Assembly (NCBI GenBank): GCA_003509785.1 | Contig: DOMY01000245.1 | Span: 156-14,109, forward strand | DNA: 13,954 bases | Direction: 5' to 3' | Source of the DNA: Gemmobacter sp. | GTDB taxonomy: Bacteria > Pseudomonadota > Alphaproteobacteria > Rhodobacterales > Rhodobacteraceae | Shown: positions 1 to 6,711 of the stretch, piece by piece | Layout: every line of letters begins with the position of its first letter | How positions within the stretch are numbered: the first letter of the stretch is position 1 | Made by a program: the position numbers and the translations under genes | The notes under the pieces: model-generated | The model's input: the letters and a program-made list of their open reading frames with translations, nothing else | Told to the model about the DNA's origin: nothing | The model's database searches: none

Positions 1-606
1 GCCAGCGTGCCCTACAAGATCATGGCCGATTTCCACGTGCCGCAATATGACGAGATCAAGCGCCGCGATGCCGATTTCTATGCCGCGCTGGAAAAAGCAG
101 GCTTCATGCTCGATTTCGGCGATGATGAAAGCGGGCTGTTCATGAAATACCTGCGCCGCGGTTCGGGCTATTACATCGACGTGGGCGCCTGCGATCTGGT
201 GATCGACGGCAGCATCAAGCTGCAATCGGGCAAGGGGATCAGCCATCTGTCGGAAACTGCCGTGGTTCTGGAAGATGGCACTGAACTGCCCGCCGATCTG
301 GTGATCTATGCCACCGGATATGGCTCGATGAACGGCTGGGCTGCGGATCTCATCAGCCCCGAAGTGGCGGACAAGGTGGGCAAGTGCTGGGGGCTTGGGT
401 CCGACACCACGAAAGACCCCGGGCCATGGGAGGGCGAGCAGCGCAACATGTGGAAGCCCACGATGCAGCCGGGCCTGTGGTTCCACGGCGGCAACCTGCA
501 CCAGTCGCGGCACTATTCCCGCTATCTGGCGCTGCAGCTGAAGGCGCGGCAGGCCGGGCTGGATACGCCGGTCTGGGGCATGACGCCGCCGCACCATCTG
601 CGCTGA
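1..606 (+). CDS. Flavin-containing monooxygenase-like NAD(P)/FAD oxidoreductase, C-terminal part (5' partial)
   Basis: The reading frame is open from the first base of the window, so only the last 201 residues of a longer protein are present. The GTG at base 7 is an internal valine, not the start. The diagnostic stretch is ADLVIYATGY at about window residues 98-107, the ATG-Y signature near the C terminus of class B flavin monooxygenases, followed by SMNGWAADLIS. The upstream FYAALEKAGF and the downstream LWFHGGNLHQSRHYS segments resemble a group of long (roughly 600-residue) bacterial FMO-like proteins annotated only as NAD(P)/FAD-dependent oxidoreductases. The family uses NADPH and O2 to oxygenate soft nucleophiles or ketones; the substrate here cannot be inferred. 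The Rossmann motifs for FAD and NADPH would lie upstream of the window. The gene ends in TGA at 604-606 and converges on the RTX gene. Confidence 0.8.
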   Translation, partial: ASVPYKIMADFHVPQYDEIKRRDADFYAALEKAGFMLDFGDDESGLFMKYLRRGSGYYIDVGACDLVIDGSIKLQSGKGISHLSETAVVLEDGTELPADLVIYATGYGSMNGWAADLISPEVADKVGKCWGLGSDTTKDPGPWEGEQRNMWKPTMQPGLWFHGGNLHQSRHYSRYLALQLKARQAGLDTPVWGMTPPHHLR

Positions 607-665
607 AACCGCGATATCCCGGTTGGTTTCCGGCCAAGGTGCAAGGGGCGTCCCTTCTCCTTCCT

Positions 666-730
666 CTTGGCTGAAATACCCTCCGGGGGAGGCCCCAAAG
701 GGGCCGTGGGGGGCGGAAAGCCCCCCATTT
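666..730. terminator. Two-hairpin 3'-end element, copy A (convergent junction)
   Basis: The element begins with CTTGGC at 666 and AAATA, followed by two hairpins. Hairpin 1 pairs GGCCCC (691-696) with GGGGCC (700-705) across AAA. Hairpin 2 pairs GGGGGGC (708-714) with GCCCCCC (720-726) across GGAAA and is followed by ATTT. It sits between the converging FMO-like and RTX genes, so it most likely terminates both. A related copy with the same second stem lies at 11931-11996. Termination is inferred from structure and position; the U-tract is short. Confidence 0.6.
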
Positions 731-734
731 CCGT

Positions 735-2561
735 TCAGAAGGTCAGGATCGCCTCCATGGTGATGCTGTCCACCCCCGGCAGATGCGCGACGACGACGCG
801 TTCGTAAACCGATCCCGCGCCATCGGCATCATGGCTCAGGATCTTCGTCCTTGTGTTGAAATAAAGCCCCATGTCATCGGGGTTTGCCTCGGTGCCCTGC
901 GCGATTTCGAAGAACCCCAGGAAACCGAAACTCAGAAGCTTCAGCCGGTCGCCCGCCGCCTGATCGAAATCGGTGATGCGGTCACCGCCTTCGGTGCGGC
1001 CGTTGAAGATGAAGACATCTGCCCCGGCCCCCCCGGTCACGATATCTGCCCCGGCGCCGCCTTCGATCCGATCGCTGCCCGCGCCGCCCAGGATGACATC
1101 GACCCCGTCACCCCCGGCAAGGATGTCGGTGCCTGCGCCGCCATCCAGACGGTCAGCGCCTGCGCCACCGTCCAGCCGGTCAAACCCTGCGCCGCCGGTC
1201 AGCACATCATTCCCGGCACCGCCGGTCAGATTGTCATTGCCGCCTGCGCCGTTGATCTTGTCATTGCCACCGGCACCATTCAGCCTGTCATCCTTGGCCG
1301 TGCCGTTCAGCGTATCTACCCCGGCCTTTCCGTTGCGCAAGATCCCGATGGTGGGGGTAAGGGCATAGCTTTGCGCATCCAGATGCTGCGTATCGCCTGC
1401 GTCGGCCCTGCCCAGCATCCAGGCCGTAAAGCCGGTGCCCTGGCGGAAAATCTCGCCAATCGCGCCGAACTGCGGCGAGAAATCGGCGGCGTTTTCGGTC
1501 AGCAGAAAGGTTCCGGTGCGGGCCGATCCACTGGAGTTGAACAGCTGGCCCAGCATCAGCCCGTTTTCGGCATCCCACCAGCTGGCGCCGAACGTGTTCT
1601 GGCCAAGCGCCACGATCTTCATGGTGGACCAGAGCCCGACATCGTCGGTGCTGATGGCAAAAGCCGGGCCTGCAAGATCGCCGGTTTTGCTGAGGATACG
1701 GGCCATGTGCTGCCCGCCATCGGCCGGATCCAGCCAGCTTACAACCACACGGCCATTGTCCAGCACCGTGGCCTGCGCATTGGCCACCCCGGTTGCGACC
1801 TCGACGGCCCGGCCAACTTTTGCCCCGGTGGCTGTCAGTTCCTGAAACAGGATGCGGGGTGAGCCGGTGGCGAGCGATTCCTTGTAAAGCAGCCCGATAT
1901 TGCCATTGGCCATCAGCACCGCAGAGGGTTGTTCGGGATTGGCCTCCAGATTGATCGCGGGCAGAACGGTGCGATCCGCGATCACCAGCTTGGTCGGGCC
2001 AAGCGGATCACCATTCGGCTTGAAGCGGGTCATGTAGATGCCCTGCGAAAGATCCGTGATGCCTGCACCGGGTTCGCTGTAGAAGGTGACAAAAGCCCCG
2101 TTTTTCAGCCGCAAGGTAGAATAGGGGGCACTGAGATTGGCGGCCGGATCGCCTGGCGTGATGGATTCCGGTGCGGCGGCGGTGCCCCCAACCGGGGCTG
2201 CGCCGTTGTAAAGCTGGGTTGCGACGGCGAAATTGCTGTCATTGCCGTCGATCTGGGCATTGAAATATTTGGTGGTCAGCAAGGCCCGGCCATTTCCGGC
2301 CACTGTGATTTCCACATCATGCAGCGTGCTGACGGGAACAAAACCTCCGGGCGTGGTGGCGGTTTCAACCGATGTGACCGGCCCGAGTTTGCCGGTGCTG
2401 CCGTTCACGACCGCCGTATGCACCACGGAATTGAAGCCCGCAGATCCGCCGAACGCCACCAGAACCTTGCCATTGCTCAGCGTGTCGATATCAATCGTGC
2501 GCATGTCGAGAAAGGTGGTGTTGCTGAACCAGGTTTTCACGCCGCTGATCTGTCGGGCCAT
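735..2561 (-). CDS. RTX (hemolysin-type) calcium-binding secreted protein with propeller-like N-terminal domain
   Basis: A 608-residue protein without a Sec signal peptide. Residues about 411-515 hold roughly eleven nonapeptide repeats of the GGAGNDxLxGG type, which bind calcium in a parallel beta-roll. The final ~90 residues, with the ITDFDxxxGDRL segment and a hydrophobic end (ITMEAILTF), match the usual C-terminal targeting region of type I (ABC/MFP/TolC) secretion substrates. No secretion genes are in the window. Residues 1-410 contain seven units of about 50-65 residues, each with an NG-type turn plus a hydrophobic strand (NG near 30, 90, 154, 219, 269; related turns near 320 and 375) and a later xTGxxxG strand, suggesting a beta-propeller. 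The start is well set by AGGAGG at 2569-2574, seven bases upstream of ATG. Role is unknown: adhesin, surface protein or degradative enzyme are all possible. No catalytic motif was recognised. Confidence 0.9.
   Translation of the reverse strand: MARQISGVKTWFSNTTFLDMRTIDIDTLSNGKVLVAFGGSAGFNSVVHTAVVNGSTGKLGPVTSVETATTPGGFVPVSTLHDVEITVAGNGRALLTTKYFNAQIDGNDSNFAVATQLYNGAAPVGGTAAAPESITPGDPAANLSAPYSTLRLKNGAFVTFYSEPGAGITDLSQGIYMTRFKPNGDPLGPTKLVIADRTVLPAINLEANPEQPSAVLMANGNIGLLYKESLATGSPRILFQELTATGAKVGRAVEVATGVANAQATVLDNGRVVVSWLDPADGGQHMARILSKTGDLAGPAFAISTDDVGLWSTMKIVALGQNTFGASWWDAENGLMLGQLFNSSGSARTGTFLLTENAADFSPQFGAIGEIFRQGTGFTAWMLGRADAGDTQHLDAQSYALTPTIGILRNGKAGVDTLNGTAKDDRLNGAGGNDKINGAGGNDNLTGGAGNDVLTGGAGFDRLDGGAGADRLDGGAGTDILAGGDGVDVILGGAGSDRIEGGAGADIVTGGAGADVFIFNGRTEGGDRITDFDQAAGDRLKLLSFGFLGFFEIAQGTEANPDDMGLYFNTRTKILSHDADGAGSVYERVVVAHLPGVDSITMEAILTF
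1002..1331 (-). repeat. Tandem nonapeptide-coding repeats of the RTX domain
   Basis: GC-rich near-repeats with a 27-base period encode glycine/aspartate nonapeptides (GGAGADRLD, GGAGNDVLT and variants), residues about 411-520 of the RTX protein. The repeats are diverged rather than identical, as is normal for a coding RTX array. Confidence 0.85.
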
Positions 2562-2578
2562 TCTGTTTCCTCCTGCTG

Positions 2579-2620
2579 AAACCGGCAGCGCTTTTTGGCA
2601 AAGCGCCTTGAATCCGGTTT
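2579..2620 (-). promoter_or_regulatory. Nested inverted repeat in the RTX gene leader
   Basis: The outer arms AAACCGG (2579-2585) and CCGGTTT (2614-2620) enclose inner arms GCGCTTT (2588-2594) and AAAGCGC (2600-2606) with a 5-base loop. On the minus strand this folds into a long hairpin with an internal loop that ends four bases before the AGGAGG ribosome binding site of the RTX gene. It could act in translational control, mRNA stability, or as a protein-binding site. There is no U-tract after it, so a terminator role is less likely. The structure is visible; the function is inference. Confidence 0.45.
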
Positions 2621-2644
2621 ACAGCCGAGGCCAGTTGCGGCCCA

Positions 2645-2660
2645 TCCCCCGTTCGGGGGA
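2645..2660 (-). terminator. Possible terminator hairpin after the DUF305 gene
   Basis: TCCCCC (2645-2650) pairs with GGGGGA (2655-2660) across a GTTC loop, 20 bases beyond the DUF305 stop codon on the minus strand. No T-run follows in that direction, so this is a weak call. It may only stabilise the mRNA 3' end. Confidence 0.35.
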
Positions 2661-2680
2661 GGGCGGGATATGTGACCGGA

Positions 2681-3052
2681 TCAGTGCCCGTTGTCGGCCA
2701 GCCAGCGGGTCATCCAGGCAATTTCACTTTCCTGCGCGGCGATGATCCCTTCGGCCAGTTTGCGCACTTCGGGATCGGTGCCGTGATCCAGCACGATCCG
2801 GGCCATTTCGACGGCGCCTTGATGATGCGGGATCATGCCACGGATGAAATCGGCATCGGCATTGCCGGTAAATTCGATATCCATGTCACTGTGCATCCGG
2901 GCATTGGCGGCCATGAAGGCTTGTGTTGCCGCTGAAGTGTCTGCGCCGGGCTGCGACTGGCCGGAATGTGCAGAATGATCCATGGTCTGCGCAGAGATCG
3001 CGAATGGCATCAGGGCAAGGCTGGCGATCAGGCTGGCGGCAAGCGGTTTCAT
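2681..3052 (-). CDS. Exported DUF305 protein, probable copper-binding periplasmic protein
   Basis: A 123-residue protein. Residues 1-21 form a Sec signal peptide (MKPLAASLIASLALMPFAISA) with likely cleavage before QTMDHSAHSG. The mature part carries the DUF305 core, including MIPHHQGAVEMA at 73-84, and many Met and His residues (MDHSAH, MHSDMDIEF, MTRW) suited to binding copper. In Synechocystis the DUF305 protein CopM binds copper; that role is family knowledge. Here it is supported by a CueR-type operator just upstream at 3088-3108. The frame stays open far upstream (to 4108), but that part is antisense to the amidotransferase gene. The start at 3052 is chosen because the signal peptide begins there and GGAG lies six bases upstream. 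An in-frame ATG at 3064 lacks a well-spaced ribosome binding site. Confidence 0.88.
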   Translation of the reverse strand: MKPLAASLIASLALMPFAISAQTMDHSAHSGQSQPGADTSAATQAFMAANARMHSDMDIEFTGNADADFIRGMIPHHQGAVEMARIVLDHGTDPEVRKLAEGIIAAQESEIAWMTRWLADNGH

Positions 3053-3079
3053 CGGTGGCTCCATCTCTGTGAGGATCGC

Positions 3080-3111
3080 AGACTGCAACCTTCCGGCAGG
3101 GGGAAGGCAAG
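3080..3111 (-). promoter_or_regulatory. CueR/HmrR-type (MerR family) copper promoter and operator for the DUF305 gene
   Basis: On either strand the half-sites CCTTCC and GGAAGG are separated by exactly seven bases (3089-3094 and 3102-3107). This is the spacing and sequence of the CueR/HmrR copper-sensor operator (ACCTTCC, N7, GGAAGGT). One flank base keeps the consensus (A at 3088) and the other differs (C at 3108). Read on the minus strand, TTGCCT (3105-3110) serves as -35, then a 19-base spacer, the over-long spacing typical of MerR-family promoters, then CAGTCT (3080-3085) as a weak -10. Transcription would begin near 3073, leaving a ~20-base leader to the ATG at 3052 that contains the GGAG site. 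On the plus strand no -35 element is seen, so the promoter points to DUF305. Confidence 0.75.
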
Positions 3112-3265
3112 TCACCACGACGTGAGCCGCGCAGGCAACTGGTGGCCATTGCGCCTGAATAGCAGGCTGGTTCTGCGCTGATGCACCGAAACCATCAGGA
3201 TTCCCCCTTCTTTCTGCGGGGCTGCGCGCATAGATTGGTGCCATGCGACAGACGGACCCAGACCA

Positions 3266-4066
3266 ATGCCGAGCATGACCCGCCGCCCCGTTGTGGGGAT
3301 CATCGGAAACATGAGCCTGCTGAACGATACCTATCCCGTTCATGCGGGGGGCACGATGAATTCTGAAGCTGTGGCGCAGGTTTCGGGATGCCTGCCTGTG
3401 ATCGTGCCTGCCGATCCGCGGCTGGTGGATGTGGCAGAGCTGTTGGAGATGTGTGACGCCTTTCTGCTGACGGGCGGGCGCCCCAATGTGCATCCCGAGG
3501 AATATGGCGAGCCGGAAACCCCGGCGCATGGGTGCTTTGACCGGTGCCGCGATGCAATTACCCTGCCGCTGATCCGCGCCTGTGTGGACCGTGGGCAGCC
3601 GTTTTTCGGGATCTGCCGGGGGTTTCAAGAGGTCAACGTGGCGATGGGTGGCACGCTTTACCCGGAAATCCGTGATCTGCCGGGGCGGATGAATCACCGG
3701 ATGCCGCCCGATGGCACGATTGAAGAGAAATTTGCCCTGCGCCATCCGGTGCGGTTTACCCCCGGTGGCATCTTCGCGCAGTTGTTGGGCGCAGATGAGG
3801 TGATGACCAATACGTTGCACGGGCAGGGCATCAACCGCCCCGGGCCACGGATCGTCATCGAAGGGGTTGCGCCGGATGGCACGCCGGAGGCGATCTATGT
3901 CAAGGATGCGCCGGGTTTTACCTTGTCGGTGCAATGGCACCCTGAATGGAACGCCGTGGGCGATCCGGTGTCGCGCCCGTTGTTCGAAGCCTTTGGCGAT
4001 GCCGCCCGCGACTGGGCGGCCCATCGTGCGGCGGTGCAATGGGCGGACCGGCGGGCTGCCGAATAG
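3266..4066 (+). CDS. Gamma-glutamyl-gamma-aminobutyrate hydrolase-like class I glutamine amidotransferase (PuuD/peptidase C26 family)
   Basis: A 266-residue cytoplasmic protein. The nucleophile elbow is FFGICRGFQEVN, with Cys117. The partner His225 and Glu227 are in SVQWHPEWN. The NTLHGQGINR segment (182-191) matches the NSxHxQ region of PuuD-like hydrolases, and the FLLTGGRPNVHPEEYG segment (67-81) matches the family's LLxGGxDVxPxxY. Family members cleave gamma-glutamyl amide bonds, for example gamma-glutamyl-GABA in putrescine breakdown. No other putrescine genes are nearby, so the substrate is open. The start is uncertain: ATG at 3266 and ATG at 3275 (MTRRPVVGIIGN) are both in frame and neither has a strong ribosome binding site. 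The gene is divergent from DUF305 and is followed by a strong terminator. Confidence 0.87.
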   Translation: MPSMTRRPVVGIIGNMSLLNDTYPVHAGGTMNSEAVAQVSGCLPVIVPADPRLVDVAELLEMCDAFLLTGGRPNVHPEEYGEPETPAHGCFDRCRDAITLPLIRACVDRGQPFFGICRGFQEVNVAMGGTLYPEIRDLPGRMNHRMPPDGTIEEKFALRHPVRFTPGGIFAQLLGADEVMTNTLHGQGINRPGPRIVIEGVAPDGTPEAIYVKDAPGFTLSVQWHPEWNAVGDPVSRPLFEAFGDAARDWAAHRAAVQWADRRAAE

Positions 4067-4109
4067 GGCCTGGCGTGAGGCCAAAATCCTTGGACTGATG
4101 AATTGCAAA

Positions 4110-4140
4110 GGGCGGCCTGATCGGGCCGCCCATTGTTTTT
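4110..4140 (+). terminator. Rho-independent terminator after the amidotransferase gene
   Basis: GGGCGGCC (4110-4117) pairs perfectly with GGCCGCCC (4124-4131) across a six-base loop, followed by ATTGTTTTT. It lies 43 bases past the stop codon. The opposing L,D-transpeptidase gene ends at 4157, so the hairpin may also limit read-through from the minus strand, though the T-run favours the plus strand. Confidence 0.88.
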
Positions 4141-4156
4141 GATGTGTCTGGGCTGC

Positions 4157-5236
4157 TCAGGGGCAGATGGTTCCCGCTGCCGGGATGCAGGCCGCAGCAG
4201 GTGGTGCGGCGGGTTCTGCTGCAGGGGGCGTATCTGCGGCAGGGGTGTCAGCCGGTGCAGGCGTGGCCGGAACGGAAGCTGGGGCCGCCGGTGTGGACAG
4301 TGCAGGTGCCGCAGGCACAGGGGCCGTAACAGCCGGAGTTGCGCTGGGCGTGGTTGGCGCGACAAGGGCTGCTGGCACGCCACCCAAAGCCGGTGGGGCC
4401 ATGACCGGCGCCGTCATCGTCGGGAAGCCGGGCGCAGGTGCGCCAAGAACTGCGGGCTTCACCTCGGGTTGCGCTGCGGGCTTCGCCGCGGGTTTGACGC
4501 TGACCGCCTTCTTCGGTTTCGGCGGTGGCAGTTTCAGCGCGGTGGGGCGGCTGCCATCGGCATTCAGCACTACCACCTTCACGCCATCCGGCACACGGTC
4601 ATACAGATCCATCACATCCTGATTGATCATGCGGAAACAGCCGGAAGAGGCATTGCGCCCGATGGATTTCCATTCCGGCGTGCCATGGATGCGGAAGCCG
4701 TAATCCACCCCATTGGTCTTAAGATACAAGGCGCGGGCGCCCAGCGGGTTGGTCGGGCCGCCGGGCTGGCCGTCTTTCCATTTTTCCAGCTCGGGCTTGC
4801 GGTCGATCATTTCCGGCGGCGGTGTCCAGGTTGGCCAGTGGCGGCGGCCTGTCACTTCTGCTTCGCCAGCCCATTGAAAGCCATCGGCGCCCACGGCGAT
4901 ACCATAGCGCATGGCCTTGCCGGGGGCGGTGACCAGATGCAGGGTCTTGGCGGTGGGATCAATGATGATGGTGCCCGGCGGGTCGACGGTTTCGTACGCC
5001 ACTTCCTGCCGCTTCAGCTGCGGCGGGATCTTGTCTTCCGGCACGGCCGGAATGGCAAAGGCCCCATCCTGCTTTGCGGCATAGGCATTCACGAAATCTT
5101 CGGGCACCGGCTGCTTGATGACCGGGGCTGCCGCCTCCGGTGTTTTGGTTGCGCCCGTCAGCGACGGGTCGACACAGGCGCCGAGCGTGCCGATGAGGGC
5201 GGTCCCCAATAGCAGGCTCACGAGTTGACGCAACAT
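4157..5236 (-). CDS. L,D-transpeptidase (YkuD domain) lipoprotein with Ala/Pro-rich C-terminal tail
   Basis: A 359-residue protein. Residues 1-20 are a lipoprotein signal with lipobox LGA-C21, so it is probably anchored in the outer or inner membrane facing the periplasm. The YkuD catalytic domain spans about residues 88-226, with His184 in IHGTPEW and catalytic Cys200 in SSGCFRM. The family forms 3-3 peptidoglycan cross-links or attaches proteins to peptidoglycan. Residues 236-359 form a low-complexity Pro/Ala/Lys then Ala/Pro/Thr tail that ends in two cysteines (350 and 358). The tail may span the wall. The start is slightly unclear: GAGG sits one base before the ATG, too close, while GGGAG (5247-5251) is ten bases upstream. 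The ATG is kept because it begins a good lipoprotein signal. Confidence 0.9.
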   Translation of the reverse strand: MLRQLVSLLLGTALIGTLGACVDPSLTGATKTPEAAAPVIKQPVPEDFVNAYAAKQDGAFAIPAVPEDKIPPQLKRQEVAYETVDPPGTIIIDPTAKTLHLVTAPGKAMRYGIAVGADGFQWAGEAEVTGRRHWPTWTPPPEMIDRKPELEKWKDGQPGGPTNPLGARALYLKTNGVDYGFRIHGTPEWKSIGRNASSGCFRMINQDVMDLYDRVPDGVKVVVLNADGSRPTALKLPPPKPKKAVSVKPAAKPAAQPEVKPAVLGAPAPGFPTMTAPVMAPPALGGVPAALVAPTTPSATPAVTAPVPAAPALSTPAAPASVPATPAPADTPAADTPPAAEPAAPPAAACIPAAGTICP

Positions 5237-5266
5237 TCCTCAAGCACTCCCGATCTTCAGATGCAG

Positions 5267-5295
5267 ATATTATTGAACTCTTGTGAACAGGGTAA
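5267..5295 (-). promoter_or_regulatory. Candidate sigma70-type promoter for the L,D-transpeptidase gene
   Basis: On the minus strand, TTACCC (5290-5295) and TAATAT (5267-5272) are separated by 17 bases. The start of transcription would fall near 5260, about 24 bases before the ATG. The -10 is good and the -35 is poor. It is the most AT-rich patch in the 196-base gap between kynU and this gene. Confidence 0.4.
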
Positions 5296-5432
5296 CCGCA
5301 GGCGGGCGCAAGGGTCCACGCCAGAAATTGCCGTTGGAATGGCACAGCTGCCACAATCGGCGGTGGATAGGTCACGATTGTGTGACGCATGGGCGAAATC
5401 GTGCCAGATGCGGGGCGCCTGCATGGGCGGGC

Positions 5433-6629
5433 TCAGGTCACGCGCGCACGGATGCGATGCTCTGGCCGGTTCCACAGGCTGTCCCGCATGATCCGGGCCA
5501 GAATTTCAACCGCGCCATCCACGTCGGCCGCGTCGATGAACAACGGTGTGAAGCCGAAACGCAGGATATCGGGCGCGCGGAAATCACCGATCACATCATG
5601 CGAGATCAGGGCCTGCATGATCGCATAGCCTTCGGGGTGACGAAAGCTTACCTGGGAGCCACGTTCGGCATGGGCGCGGGGCGTGGCCAGCACGAGGTCC
5701 GGGCAGCTGGCCTCGACGCCTGCGATGAAGCGGTCGGTCAGCGCCAGCGAGGCTGTGCGGATATCGGCCATATCCACGCCATCCCACACATCGAGCGCGG
5801 CCTCCAGCGCGGCCAGTTGCAACACCGGGGGGGTGCCAACCCGCATCCGCTCGATCCCGGAGCCGGGGCGGTAGGACAGATCGAAGGCAAAGGGCGATTC
5901 GTGCCCCAGCCAGCCGGACAGGGCAGGGCGCGCCACATCACTGTGGCGCGGTGCCACATAGATGAAGGCCGGGCCGCCCGGGCCGGAGTTCAGATATTTA
6001 TAGGTGCAACCCACGGCAAAATCGGCGCCACCTGCGGCCACCTCGACCGGCAGCGCGCCCGCGCTATGGGCCAGATCCCAGATGGCCAGTGCGCCCACCT
6101 GATGCGCGCGTGCGGTCAAGGCTGCCATGTCATGTCGGCGGCCCGTCCGGTAATCCACCTCGGTCACCATCATCACCGCCACGCTGTCATCCAGCGCTTC
6201 CATCACCTTGTCAGGGGCAACCGTTTTCAGGCTGTAGTCGGGCCCCAGCGTGCGGCACAGGCCTTCGGCCATATACAGGTCTGACGGGAAGTTGCCGGTA
6301 TCCGACAGGATCACCTTGCGCCCGGGATTCATCTCCAGTGCCGAGGCAAGCGCCTGATAGACCTTGATTGACAGGGTATCGCCCATCACCACATGCCCGG
6401 GCTCTGCCCCGATCAGGCGCGCGATGCGATTGCCGACCCGCGTGGGCTGTTCCATCCAGCCGGCCTTGTTCCAGCCGGTAATCAGCATCTTGCCCCATTC
6501 TTGGGTCACCGTCTGGGCCACGCGGTCCGCTGCGGCGCGGGGCATCGGCCCCAGGGAATTTCCGTCAAGGTAGATCACCCCATCGGGCAGATCGAACATG
6601 GCGCGGGTCTGGGTGAAATCAGTCGTCAT
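5433..6629 (-). CDS. kynU: Kynureninase
   Basis: A 398-residue PLP-dependent enzyme that cleaves L-kynurenine to anthranilate and L-alanine (also 3-hydroxykynurenine) in tryptophan breakdown. Recognisable segments are IYLDGNSLGPMP (19-30), the PLP-contacting IWDLAHSAG with Asp185, the Schiff-base lysine Lys211 in GCTYKYLNSGPGGPAF, and the C-terminal GDFRAPDILRFGFTPLF (348-364). Length fits the family (about 400). The frame opens seven codons earlier (6650), but the ATG at 6629 has GGAGG (6635-6639) five bases upstream and gives the natural N terminus MTTDFTQTRAMF, so it is preferred. Tryptophan dioxygenase and formamidase genes are not in the window. The neighbours do not belong to the pathway, so the gene may be transcribed alone. 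No clear terminator follows it. Confidence 0.95.
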   Translation of the reverse strand: MTTDFTQTRAMFDLPDGVIYLDGNSLGPMPRAAADRVAQTVTQEWGKMLITGWNKAGWMEQPTRVGNRIARLIGAEPGHVVMGDTLSIKVYQALASALEMNPGRKVILSDTGNFPSDLYMAEGLCRTLGPDYSLKTVAPDKVMEALDDSVAVMMVTEVDYRTGRRHDMAALTARAHQVGALAIWDLAHSAGALPVEVAAGGADFAVGCTYKYLNSGPGGPAFIYVAPRHSDVARPALSGWLGHESPFAFDLSYRPGSGIERMRVGTPPVLQLAALEAALDVWDGVDMADIRTASLALTDRFIAGVEASCPDLVLATPRAHAERGSQVSFRHPEGYAIMQALISHDVIGDFRAPDILRFGFTPLFIDAADVDGAVEILARIMRDSLWNRPEHRIRARVT

Positions 6630-6711
6630 CGGCTCCTCCGGGGCAGGCACACAGCCTGCGTCAGGGCGGCGGTGCGTGCAAGGGCAGGCTCTTGTGTGAC
6701 GCAGAGGAAGG

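Noticed and set aside
1002..1331. Regularly spaced repeats that might suggest a CRISPR or minisatellite
   Set aside because: The 27-base period is in frame and encodes RTX nonapeptides; there are no unique spacers.
783..1862. A 359-codon open frame on the plus strand opposite the RTX gene
   Set aside because: It mirrors the repetitive GC-rich RTX coding sequence, has no recognisable domain, and the minus-strand frame has clear RTX repeats and a strong ribosome binding site.
3053..4108. Upstream extension of the DUF305 frame giving a 475-residue protein, which would look like a fusion
   Set aside because: The added part is antisense to the amidotransferase gene, and the signal peptide, ribosome binding site and promoter all place the start at 3052.
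4167..4622. A plus-strand Gly/Ala-rich open frame of 151 codons
   Set aside because: It is the complement of the Ala/Pro-rich tail of the L,D-transpeptidase; low complexity without any start signal.
5283..6284. A 333-codon open frame on the plus strand opposite kynU
   Set aside because: Shadow of a clearly recognisable kynureninase; composition rich in His/Arg/Gly typical of antisense frames in GC-rich DNA.
6630..6650. Earlier kynU start giving MPAPEEP before MTTDF
   Set aside because: These codons contain the GGAGG ribosome binding site for the ATG at 6629, so they are leader, not coding.
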